The notes below the pieces were generated by a model that worked only from the letters and a program-made list of their open reading frames with translations, had not been told where the DNA came from and did not search any database. The position numbers were made by a program, and so were the translations under genes. Below, one piece after another: positions 10,365 to 17,524 of a DNA stretch of 64,000 nt; the first letter of the stretch is position 1; every line of letters starts with the position of its first letter. Origin of the DNA: Catellatospora sp. KI3 (GTDB lineage Bacteria; Actinomycetota; Actinomycetes; Mycobacteriales; Micromonosporaceae); contig NZ_JASAMB010000004.1 of NCBI RefSeq assembly GCF_029948125.1, positions 310,001 through 374,000 on the forward strand, given 5' to 3'.

Positions 10365-11288
10365 ATGTCGACCATGCCGGAGTTCCGGGGCGCGCTGCTG
10401 GCCATGCAGGGTGAGACCGTGCTCGCCGAGGTCGCCGCCGCGGGCCACTCCGCCCGCACGCGCTTCCAGATCGCTTCGGTGAGCAAGCAGTTCACCGCCG
10501 TCGCGGTGCTGCTGCTGGCGCAGCGCGGCCTGCTGGGGCTGGACGACCCGATCGACCGCTGGGTCGACGACCGCCCCCCGTCCTGGGACGGCATCACGCT
10601 GCACCACCTGCTCACGCACACGTCGGGGCTCGGGCACTGGGGCGAGTATCCGATGATCGATCTGTTCCAGCCGGTGCCGCCGGGTGAGCTGCTGGCGGCG
10701 TTCCGCCAGGTGGAGCCGCTGTTCGCACCTGGCGGCGGCTGGCACTACAGCAGCCCGGGGTACGTGCTGCTGGCGCACGCGGTGGCGCGGGCCGCCGACC
10801 GGCCGTACCGCGACGTGCTCACCCAGGATATCTTCGAGCCGCTGGGGATGGCCGACACCTTCGTCGGGTCGCCCGGCGACCGGCCGGACATCGCCCGCGG
10901 CCACGGCGCCGACGGCGAACCGCTGCCCTCCTACGAGCTGGATGTCGTCGCGATGGGCGCCGGTGACCTCTGGTCGACCACCGGTGACCTGCTCCGCTGG
11001 CTCGACGGCCTGCGGACCGGGCAGCTGCTCGACGCCCGGCACCGTGAGCTGATGCTGACCGAGCACGCGGCGACCGGCCACGAACCGGATTCGCGCGGGT
11101 ACGGATACGGCTGCTTCGTCGGCCTGTTCGGCGACGAGGCGTGGTTCCACCACTCCGGTGGGAACTCCGGCTTCCGGTCGTTCGCGGCCTGCCTGCCCGC
11201 CTCGAACCGCCGGATCGTGGTGCTCAGCGACTCCGAGGCCACGAACATGGCGGTGCTCGACGAACTGCTCACCGCCACGCTCACCTGA
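10365..11288 (+). CDS. Serine hydrolase of the class C beta-lactamase/penicillin-binding family
   Basis: A 307-aa serine beta-lactamase-like protein (PF00144 type). The nucleophile motif SxxK is SVSK at residues 38-41. The second motif reads YSS (128-130) where YxN is usual. LLTHTSGL is typical of the family, and an HSGG block near residue 265 stands in for the third motif. There is no signal peptide, so it is probably a cytoplasmic esterase or peptidase rather than a resistance enzyme. The 3' end of this gene is partly duplicated at 17420-17524, 6 kb downstream (see repeats). Confidence 0.85.
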   Translation: MSTMPEFRGALLAMQGETVLAEVAAAGHSARTRFQIASVSKQFTAVAVLLLAQRGLLGLDDPIDRWVDDRPPSWDGITLHHLLTHTSGLGHWGEYPMIDLFQPVPPGELLAAFRQVEPLFAPGGGWHYSSPGYVLLAHAVARAADRPYRDVLTQDIFEPLGMADTFVGSPGDRPDIARGHGADGEPLPSYELDVVAMGAGDLWSTTGDLLRWLDGLRTGQLLDARHRELMLTEHAATGHEPDSRGYGYGCFVGLFGDEAWFHHSGGNSGFRSFAACLPASNRRIVVLSDSEATNMAVLDELLTATLT

Positions 11289-11437
11289 CCACCCCGGCAC
11301 CGGACGCGCCCGGGCGGCGGCATCCGCCGTACTGACCTGTGCGACCACTGCACCTGGCTGGCCGATACCCGCCGCTCCCACGACACCGTCGCCGACAGCT
11401 ACCACGAGGTGGTCCGCGACACGCTCGCGCAGACGCC
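11052..11437 (+). repeat. Direct repeat copy A (beta-lactamase 3' end plus methyltransferase 5' end)
   Basis: This segment contains the intact 3' end of the beta-lactamase gene, the intergenic spacer, and the first about 30 codons of a methyltransferase. The same order recurs at 17420-17711, where the beta-lactamase part is deleted internally and the methyltransferase is complete. The two copies flank about 6 kb of unrelated DNA. Confidence 0.85.
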
Positions 11438-11446
11438 ACTGCCGTA
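11339..11446 (+). pseudogene. Truncated 5' remnant of the SAM methyltransferase at 17614
   Basis: Bases from about 11350 to 11437 match the start of the methyltransferase at 17614 almost base for base (TWLADTRRS, then DTVADSYHEVVRD), with Y to H and M to T changes. The start codon is lost, and the frame runs off the homology into a TAG at 11444-11446. It is a dead fragment left by the rearrangement that separated the two copies. Confidence 0.8.
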
Positions 11447-11631
11447 GAGGAGCCGTTGTACGTCCTCAAGCGCACGGCCGTACAACCGGACGAGTTCCCG
11501 GAGCCGCAGTTCCGGTCGATTAGCGGCAGACCACGCCGCCGCCGTCAGACCACGGACGGAAACATACACTTATCAATGTTACATCGAGCGTTCGCATTGC
11601 GACCCTGAGTGTCCATGATGAAAATACATGG
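11447..11631 (+). promoter_or_regulatory. A+T-richer upstream region of the SARP gene
   Basis: No gene is seen here. The stretch from about 11560 to 11630 is notably A+T-rich for this genome (CATACACTTATCAATGTTAC) and immediately precedes the SARP gene, so it probably holds its promoter. A single TGTCCAT at 11610-11616 matches 6 of 7 bases of the heptamer found upstream of the peptide gene, which might indicate autoregulation, but one copy is weak evidence. Confidence 0.4.
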
Positions 11632-12375
11632 GTGCCGATATTTCAGGTCCTCGGGCCGGTCGAGGTGACGGGGCAGGGCGGACCCCCTGACCGCATGCTC
11701 CCCGCCAAACCCCGCACCCTCCTGGCGGCGCTGCTGCTGCGGCCGAACCAGTGGGTGCCGACGGCCCACCTCGTCGAAACCCTGTGGGAGCGCCCGCCCA
11801 GGTCGGCGCACGGCAACCTGCGCACCTACGTATGGCAGCTGCGGACGCTGCTCGCCGGCACGGCCGACACGGACCGACTGGACAGCCGGCTCGGGCTGTA
11901 CCGGCTCGCCGTGCAGCCCGGCGAGATCGACATGCAGGTCTTCACCGAGCTGTCCGACCTCGCCGCGGAGGCCCTGGCCGCCGGCGAGGCGGCGGCGGCA
12001 GAGCGGCTGCTCCTCACGGCGTTGCGGCTGTGGCGCGGCGACCCCTTCGAGGACGTGCCTGCGCTGCTGTCCCAGCCGAAGGTGGTCCGGCTGCGCGAGC
12101 AGCGGTGGTCGGCGTCGGAGATGCTGGCCGAGGCGCGGCTGATGCTCGGGCAGTCGCAGCGCGCCGTCGACGACCTGCGCCCGCTGCTGGCCGAGCAGCC
12201 GTTCCGTGAGCAGATGTGGATCCTGCTGATGCACGGCCTGACCCAGCTCGGCCGCCGCGCCGACGCCCTGGCGGCCTACCGCGAGGTGTCCCACCTGCTC
12301 AGCAGCGAGCTGGGCCTGGAGCCCGGACCACGGCTGCGCGACGCGCAGCGCATGATCCTGACCGGCGCGGCTTGA
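11632..12375 (+). CDS. SARP/AfsR-type transcriptional activator (OmpR-like DNA-binding plus BTAD)
   Basis: This 247-aa protein has the size and layout of small Streptomyces antibiotic regulatory proteins: a winged-helix Trans_reg_C domain (residues 1-90, FQVLGPVEV and LRTYVWQLR) and a bacterial transcriptional activation domain (about 95-240, ending ELGLEPGPRLRDAQRMI). SARPs activate secondary-metabolite promoters by binding heptamer direct repeats spaced 11 bp apart. Exactly such an array lies upstream of the peptide gene at 15712. GTG start at 11632. The gene converges with the TPR gene (15 bp between stops). I infer that it drives the peptide operon. Confidence 0.88.
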   Translation: MPIFQVLGPVEVTGQGGPPDRMLPAKPRTLLAALLLRPNQWVPTAHLVETLWERPPRSAHGNLRTYVWQLRTLLAGTADTDRLDSRLGLYRLAVQPGEIDMQVFTELSDLAAEALAAGEAAAAERLLLTALRLWRGDPFEDVPALLSQPKVVRLREQRWSASEMLAEARLMLGQSQRAVDDLRPLLAEQPFREQMWILLMHGLTQLGRRADALAAYREVSHLLSSELGLEPGPRLRDAQRMILTGAA

Positions 12376-12390
12376 TCGGCGCGGGCTGAC

Positions 12391-14454
12391 TCAGACAAGC
12401 TGCAGGACGGCGTCGCGCTCGGCCAGCACGTCCGGGTCGTCCGGTGCCAGCCGCAGCGCCTGTTCCAGATCGCGCAGCGCGTCGGCGGGTCGGCCCAGCG
12501 CCAGCAGGGCGGTGGCCCGGTTGTAGAGCAGCGCCGGATCGTCGCCCTGCGCCAGCGCCGCGTCGAGGTGCTCGGCGGCCGCCGCCGCGTCACCGGCCTC
12601 GAATGCCAGCACCGCCAGACCCGCCCACGCCGCCGGCAGCGCCGGATCGAGCTCCAGCGCCCGCCGGTAGCCGGCCGCGGCACCGGCCGCGTCACCGGCC
12701 GCGGCCGCCAGCTCGCCGAGCAGGCAGTGCAGGTGGGCGTGGCCGGGGTCCAGGGCGAGGCCCGCGTCGACGTCGGCTCGCGCGGCGGCGTGGTCACCCA
12801 TCGCCACCAGCACCCCGGCCCGGTTCACGTACGCGTCGAGCCAGTCCGGGTCGAGTTCCAGCACATAGCTGAAGTCGGCCAGGGCCGCCTCCAGCTCGCC
12901 CAGCCCGAACAGCACGTCGGCCCGGTTGTAGTAGACCTCCGGGAACGGCGGGCTGAGCCGGATCGCCTCGGCGTACTCGCGCAGGGCCTCCTCGTCGTGG
13001 CCCATCCGGTGCAGCAGATTCGCCATCTCGAACCGGTATTCGGGGTAGTTCGGGTCCTGCGCCACGACCGTGCGGTAGTCGGCGAGCGCCTCATCGAGCC
13101 GGCCCAGCCCCGACAGCACCCGGGCCCGGTTGTTGACCAGCACCGACCGGTGCAGCAGGTGCACCTGGTCGCCCAGGTCTCGGTCCAGCCGCTCGATACC
13201 GTCGTTGACCAGGCCCAGTGCGTTGGCCGGGTTGGCCAGGTGGGTCTCGATCAGTGCCAGCCCGTTCTGCTCGAAGACCAGCCCGAAGCTCTCCGAGTCC
13301 CCGTTGACCTTGGCAAGCAGCATGCTGAACGCCATCGCCTGGTTGATCCAGCCCTTGGCCTTCTGGTGGTCGCGGCGCTCCGGCTCGTGGTGGCGGGTGT
13401 AGAGCATCGCGGTGGCGTACGCGGCCTGCTGGTGCACCCGGGGGTTGGTGCTGACGGCCCGGCACTCGTCGTACAGGGCCTCGGCCTCCAGCGGCCTGCC
13501 CAGCGCGGCCAGCGAGGTGGTCATCTTGGTGGTGTACGTCCACCACAGGTCCTCGCGGACCTTCCAGTCGACCACGGCCCGGCCCCGGTGCCCGAAGTCG
13601 ACGGTGGCGTCGTAGAAGCCCATGTCCACGCAGTAGTCCAGCGCCGCGCGCAGCGCCTCACCGCCCAGCCCGGCCGGGTCCGACCCCCGCTCCAGGTGGT
13701 ACGGGATCGCGCCCAGGCGCAGCGACCAGTCACCGGACTCCAGCTCGGCCACCCGCGCGTCGTGCAGCGCGACCCGCTCCGCGTCGCCCAGCCGCTGATA
13801 GGCCTCGACCAGCTCGGCCACGTCGCTGGTGCAGTCGCTCTCGACATACCGCGCCGCCAGCGCCGCGTCGCCGCCGGTCACCACCGGTGCGGGCGCCCGC
13901 GTCACGGCCAGCTCCACGGTGTATCGCTCCAGCCCCGCCACCAGGTCCGGGTGCACCGGGGCCGCACCCCCGCACAGCACCAGCGTGAGCAGGGCCGGGT
14001 CCAGCCGCCGCAGCAGCACCGACAGCAGCTCGGCGTCGGTCGGGTCGGCGTGCTCGATGTTCTCGACCACCAGCACCCTGCCCGGTTCGGCGGTCTCGCG
14101 CAGGTAGTCGCGCAGCAGCTCGGTCAGCCCGTGCGCGATGCGCAGCGTCCGCTTGCGGGAGTAGAACCTGGTCCGCTCGGCCGGCCCGGCCAGCGAGGTC
14201 AGCGTGTGCTTCTCGGCCGGGATCAGGCGCTCCAGCTCGGGGGCGATGGTGAGCAGCTCGATGTCGCGCTGGTGCACCAACTCGGGCCGGGTCGCCATCA
14301 TGCGCTCGGCCAGCGGCCGGAACAGCTCCGACGCGCCGGTGTACGGCCCGCGCCGGCGCCGGTGGGCGTCCACCGTGGGCAGCAGCTCGGGGCGGCCGAG
14401 CGCGGTGGCGGCACGGTCGTGTCGGCGACCGCCGATGATCCTCAGATGCGACAT
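12391..14454 (-). CDS. TPR protein with degenerate STAND-like N-terminal region
   Basis: The 687-aa product contains a Walker-B-like block VLVVENIEHADPTDAELL (about residues 125-145) typical of AfsR/STAND ATPases, but no GxxxxGK[ST] P-loop anywhere before it, so nucleotide hydrolysis is doubtful. The C-terminal half (about 400-687) is a run of tetratricopeptide repeats (YNRADVLFGLGELEAALADF and similar). It reads like the back half of a large SARP regulator, with the SARP half encoded separately at 11632. The ATG at 14454 (GTG alternative at 14457) follows the M50 stop by about 13 bp, so translation is probably coupled. Possible roles: scaffold for peptide maturation, or peptide receptor. Confidence 0.8.
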   Translation of the reverse strand: MSHLRIIGGRRHDRAATALGRPELLPTVDAHRRRRGPYTGASELFRPLAERMMATRPELVHQRDIELLTIAPELERLIPAEKHTLTSLAGPAERTRFYSRKRTLRIAHGLTELLRDYLRETAEPGRVLVVENIEHADPTDAELLSVLLRRLDPALLTLVLCGGAAPVHPDLVAGLERYTVELAVTRAPAPVVTGGDAALAARYVESDCTSDVAELVEAYQRLGDAERVALHDARVAELESGDWSLRLGAIPYHLERGSDPAGLGGEALRAALDYCVDMGFYDATVDFGHRGRAVVDWKVREDLWWTYTTKMTTSLAALGRPLEAEALYDECRAVSTNPRVHQQAAYATAMLYTRHHEPERRDHQKAKGWINQAMAFSMLLAKVNGDSESFGLVFEQNGLALIETHLANPANALGLVNDGIERLDRDLGDQVHLLHRSVLVNNRARVLSGLGRLDEALADYRTVVAQDPNYPEYRFEMANLLHRMGHDEEALREYAEAIRLSPPFPEVYYNRADVLFGLGELEAALADFSYVLELDPDWLDAYVNRAGVLVAMGDHAAARADVDAGLALDPGHAHLHCLLGELAAAAGDAAGAAAGYRRALELDPALPAAWAGLAVLAFEAGDAAAAAEHLDAALAQGDDPALLYNRATALLALGRPADALRDLEQALRLAPDDPDVLAERDAVLQLV

Positions 14455-14467
14455 CACTGGCTACCTT

Positions 14468-15652
14468 TCAGCTGGTCAGATGGGTCGGGGCGGCGGGGCG
14501 GAGGCGGCGGGCGCGCATCGCGAGGTAACCGGCGAGTGCGAACTGGCCGAGCATCAGCGTCAGGAAGACCACCGAGTCGAGCACCTGCCCGCCGTCGCCG
14601 GCGGTCAGGCCGTGCCAGAGCATCGTCAGCAGCCGCCACAGCGCAGGCACCCCGAACAGCAGCAGCGTCGCGGTGGTGAGGACGTAGCCGAACAGCAGCA
14701 GCCACGAGTACCAGCGTCCGACCTCCCTGTCGCGCGGGTGCAGGCCGGTCAGGTCGAGCCCGGGGCGGCCGGCCAGTCTGCGGAACCTGTCGCGCAGGAT
14801 GCGCCGGGCGGCGGCCTGGAGGTCCTGGCAGCCCAGCACGGTCACCGCGACGACATACAGGTCGGTCTGCAGGTGGAAGTAGAACTGCCAGAGGAAGCGC
14901 AGGAACGTCGCGAAGGCCAGGGCCAGGCAGATCGCGCCGAGCAGGCCAACCTTGCCGTCCGGGCCGAGCGTCGCCGCGGCGACCAGCGTCAGCACCGCGA
15001 TCACCAGCAGGTCGGCCAGCATGCCGGCCAGGATCGGCAGGTAGCGGCGGCGGCGGGGGAACACCACCAGCCCGTCCAGGCTGGTCTCGAAGACCACGAA
15101 GTACAGCCGGCGGGAGATGCGCAGCCGCGAGTGCAGGCCGAGCCGGCGTCCGGCCAGGGCATGGAACGACTCGTGCACGAGGATCAGCGGGAACTGGCCC
15201 AGGAAGAAGGTCAGCGCGATCGCGGTCGTGTAGTCGGTGTAGAACAGGTTCGCCACCCGGGGGATCAGTTCCGGGGTGCTCGCCATCGCGACGGCCGCCG
15301 CCGCCAATAGGAGCCCGTGACAGACCCAGCCGACCGGCGAGAACAGCCAGCGCCCCAACCGCTGCCAGCGGGGCGGCTTCGGGTCCGCGATGACCTCGTC
15401 CTGCGCGGTGAACTCCAGCTCGGTCAGCACACCCAGGAACTCGTCGAGGTCGACGGGCTCGCCGTAGGTGCGGGCGTACCAGTCGGCGGCGGCGTGCGGC
15501 GGCACACCTGCCACGAGCTGCTGGAGCAGGGCCGCGCCGTCCGGCGGGAACACGCCGTAGGAGTCGATGTCGACCCGGCCGACCACGACGTCATCTCCGT
15601 CGGGCAGGAAGGTGAGATCGTGCAGCCGCAGCGGCTCGGAAAGCTGTGTCAT
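14468..15652 (-). CDS. M50-type membrane zinc metalloprotease with PqqD-like N-terminal domain
   Basis: A 394-aa protein. The N-terminal about 90 residues have the helical-wing pattern of a PqqD-like/RiPP recognition element (SYGVFPPDGAALLQQLVAG and DLDEFLGVLTELEF). Several membrane segments follow. The HExxH motif is HESFH at residues 160-164 inside a membrane segment (LILVHESFHALAGRRLG). Asp214 in AGMLADLL is a candidate third zinc ligand, as in site-2 proteases. The ATG at 15652 has GGAGG upstream and lies 59 bp after the stop of a 37-aa peptide gene. Such fusions occur in RiPP loci, where they are thought to bind the leader and cleave or export the peptide; that role is inferred here. Confidence 0.85.
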   Translation of the reverse strand: MTQLSEPLRLHDLTFLPDGDDVVVGRVDIDSYGVFPPDGAALLQQLVAGVPPHAAADWYARTYGEPVDLDEFLGVLTELEFTAQDEVIADPKPPRWQRLGRWLFSPVGWVCHGLLLAAAAVAMASTPELIPRVANLFYTDYTTAIALTFFLGQFPLILVHESFHALAGRRLGLHSRLRISRRLYFVVFETSLDGLVVFPRRRRYLPILAGMLADLLVIAVLTLVAAATLGPDGKVGLLGAICLALAFATFLRFLWQFYFHLQTDLYVVAVTVLGCQDLQAAARRILRDRFRRLAGRPGLDLTGLHPRDREVGRWYSWLLLFGYVLTTATLLLFGVPALWRLLTMLWHGLTAGDGGQVLDSVVFLTLMLGQFALAGYLAMRARRLRPAAPTHLTS

Positions 15653-15672
15653 CTGAGCCTCCGGGGGTAGGC

Positions 15673-15705
15673 GGCCCGGGATCCGCCGGCTGGCGGACCC
15701 GGGCC
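15673..15705 (-). terminator. Intercistronic hairpin after the peptide gene (attenuator)
   Basis: A 14-bp stem (GGCCCGGGTCCGCC with GGCGGATCCCGGGCC, one bulged A, loop AGCC) sits between the peptide stop and the M50 start. Partial terminators here typically make precursor-peptide transcript more abundant than downstream enzyme transcript. Confidence 0.65.
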
Positions 15706-15711
15706 GGTGCA

Positions 15712-15825
15712 TCAGGACGCGGCCGGGGCCGAGAACGGCCAGCACGGCGGCGGGTAGCCGTAGAGCTGGTCGGCGGCCGTGGTCAGGCGGACAGTGCCCG
15801 CCTTGCGAACGACGATCTTCTTCAT
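15712..15825 (-). CDS. Precursor-like 37-aa peptide
   Basis: This small gene encodes a basic leader-like start (MKKIVVRKAGTVRLTTAAD) and an aromatic, Pro-rich tail (LYGYPPPCWPF, then SAPAAS) with a single Cys. The Shine-Dalgarno GAGGAGG is 8-10 nt before the ATG at 15825, the best ribosome site in the neighbourhood. Upstream lie three SARP-type heptamers and a -10-like hexamer; downstream lie a strong hairpin and an M50 protease gene with a PqqD-like domain. This context is that of a RiPP or signal-peptide precursor. No modification enzyme other than the protease is present nearby, so maturation may be cleavage only or may use enzymes from elsewhere. I do not recognise a named family. Confidence 0.75.
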   Translation of the reverse strand: MKKIVVRKAGTVRLTTAADQLYGYPPPCWPFSAPAAS

Positions 15826-15856
15826 GGGAATCACCTCCTCGCCAGCGATGGGTCCG

Positions 15857-15900
15857 ATCCTGCCGGGTTCACGTCCATCAATCGTCCATCGTCAATCCAT
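15857..15900 (-). promoter_or_regulatory. SARP operator: three 11-bp-spaced heptamers plus -10-like hexamer
   Basis: Read on the minus strand: ATGGATT (15900-15894), ATGGACG (15889-15883) and ATGGACG (15878-15872), each separated by 4 bp, i.e. a strict 11-bp period. The hexamer CAGGAT (15862-15857) follows after 9 bp. This is the arrangement SARP activators bind, with repeats ending about 8 bp before the -10. It would direct transcription of the peptide operon with a short leader. Confidence 0.72.
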
Positions 15901-15973
15901 TCGCAGGTCGGCGCGCACCGCCGCGCGGCGTACCACCGACAACGGGTCACCCTGGACTTCTCGACCGTCGAGT

Positions 15974-16165
15974 CTGGTGCCCGCGCCGGAGCACTACGCC
16001 TTGCTGGTGAGCGAGGAGGAGTTCGACGCCGCCTTCGAGCGGATCGAGGAGTTCCATGTGACGTACTCGCCGACCCGCACGGCTGGCCGCCGGGCGAAAT
16101 CAACCACAACGACGGCGGGCGCGGCGTCTGCTTAACCGATCCGGACGGATACGGCATGGAGGACG
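15974..16165 (+). pseudogene. VOC-family (glyoxalase-like) gene remnant, frameshifted
   Basis: Two fragments in different frames give EHYALLVSEEEFDAAFERI and, after a one-base slip near 16066, DPHGWPPGEINHNDGGRG and DPDGYGMED. These match the middle and end of vicinal-oxygen-chelate family proteins. The N-terminus is missing and the 3' end runs directly into an IS5 transposase remnant. An in-frame TTA lies at about 16133. Confidence 0.7.
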
Positions 16166-16542
16166 TCGCCCTGGCGGAGGCCGACGGTGACATCGACTGG
16201 GACGCCCAGGTCGACGCCACGATCGTGCGGGTGCACCAGCATGCGGCTCGGCCGTCCGCGCAAGCGACCGGACCCGCTGACCGGCGACAAGGCGTACTCG
16301 TCGCGGGCCAACCGGAAGCGGCGCGGCCGAAACGGCGGCAGACCACCGAACTTCGACCGCGCCGCATACCGCAAATACAACAAGGTAGAACGCGGGTTCA
16401 ACCGGCGCAAGCACTGGCGCGGACTCGCCACCCGCTTCAACAAGCTGGCCAGCCACTACCAAGCCACACTCGACCTCGTCGAGATCCTGGACTGGCTACT
16501 CGCCGTACCCGACGACATGATCCGCGAGAGAGAACCTAGTCC
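16166..16542 (+). pseudogene. IS5-family transposase remnant (internally deleted)
   Basis: The start carries GDIDWDAQVDATIVRVHQ, typical of the first catalytic-Asp region of IS5 transposases. Near 16250 the frame changes and continues with TGDKAYSSRANRKRRGRNG and RAAYRKYNKVERGFNRRK, which are the end of the DDE core. The intervening catalytic part is gone, so the element is inactive. Terminal inverted repeats were not found. Confidence 0.75.
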
Positions 16543-17045
16543 ACCCAGGAGATGAGGAACTTCTCGTATGGGCCGGCGCCGTACTGGCAGTTCACGATCC
16601 CGCCGCCCCAGTGGTTCTCCGCGGTGAAGCTACTGGCGTCCATGCGCAGGAAGACGTTGGCGAACGTGATCGATTCGATGGTGAATCCGGAGGGGTCGTA
16701 GGCGAACTTGAACCGCTCGTGGTCGCCGTCGGGGCGGCCGTACTGGCAGTTCACGATCCCGCCGCCGGCGTCGGTGGCGGCGGTGACGTCGAAGGCGACC
16801 ATGCGCAGGAAGACGTTGGGGAAGCGGACGGATTCCACGGAGAACGACAGGTCGGGCTGCTTCCTCAGGATGAACCTCTCGAAGTTGCCAACATAGGTCT
16901 GGCAGTTCACCTCTCCGCCGCCGGGGCCCGAGAGCGTGGCGTACCCCTTGCTGTCCATGCGCAGGTAGCGGTTGAAGTGCTTCGACCGGATGGAAACCGG
17001 CCTTCCCGCGGTGTTGGTGGAGATGTCGGTGAGGCTCAGGTCCAT
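16536..17045 (-). CDS. Beta-trefoil (fascin/AbfB-like) protein, 169 aa
   Basis: Three repeats of about 43 residues share the pattern VFLRMD...GGGIVNCQYG...ERFKF (first copy NRYLRMDSKGY...GGGEVNCQTY), which is the layout of a three-fold beta-trefoil similar to fascin-like or arabinose-binding AbfB domains. These usually bind sugars or proteins. There is no signal peptide. The ATG at 17045 is chosen over an upstream in-frame start because AGAGAGGG lies 5 nt before it. It is a single-domain protein inside the island; partner and ligand are unknown. Confidence 0.7.
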   Translation of the reverse strand: MDLSLTDISTNTAGRPVSIRSKHFNRYLRMDSKGYATLSGPGGGEVNCQTYVGNFERFILRKQPDLSFSVESVRFPNVFLRMVAFDVTAATDAGGGIVNCQYGRPDGDHERFKFAYDPSGFTIESITFANVFLRMDASSFTAENHWGGGIVNCQYGAGPYEKFLISWVD

Positions 17046-17175
17046 GGGTGCCCTCTCTCGGCTCGGCGGCCGGTCGTTCACCGGCGCCAGCAATGACAAT
17101 CCGTCACCGCCCAGTCACATACTGCACGAGTAGGTGCGGGCGCACACCCCCCTTTTCATCGAGAGACATGACTGA

Positions 17176-17355
17176 AAGCTGGTCCGCTGCGAACTCAACG
17201 CGGCCAGCCTGGAAGCCCGAGGCGCCGACCCCATCCTCGGCGCCATCGCCGACGAGGCCCGCATCACCGACGAGTTCACCAGCCACGCCCTGCGCCACAC
17301 CATCGGCACCAGACTCATCCGCGAAGGACACGACATCCCTGCCCACCGACCACTG
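17176..17355 (+). pseudogene. Tyrosine recombinase (phage integrase) C-terminal fragment
   Basis: The frame following a TGA at 17173 reads ELNAASLEARGADPILGA then ITDEFTSHALRHTIGTRL and IREGHDI, the HxxR box region of XerC-like tyrosine recombinases. The N-terminal half, the first Arg box and the Tyr nucleophile are absent. It marks the right edge of the inserted island. Confidence 0.75.
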
Positions 17356-17419
17356 AACAGCCCACACCAAGCGACTGCGGCTTCCACAGTGTTCCGACCG
17401 GCCTCATGCCACGACAACG

Positions 17420-17524
17420 ATGCTGACCGAGCACGCGGCGACCGGCAGCGAACCGGATTCGCGCGACTCCGAGGCCACGAACATGGCGGTGCTCAACGAA
17501 CTGCTCACCGCCACGCTCGCCTGA
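17420..17524 (+). pseudogene. Remnant of beta-lactamase 3' end (copy B)
   Basis: The sequence matches the gene at 10365-11288 from its bases 11052 to 11098, then jumps about 130 bp to 11229-11288. A few substitutions are present (CTCGAC to CTCAAC near the end). It lacks the start and catalytic region. Confidence 0.85.

Noticed and set aside
10365-11288. True antibiotic-resistance beta-lactamase
   Set aside because: No signal peptide and the YxN Asn is replaced; a cytoplasmic esterase/peptidase-like hydrolase is more likely.
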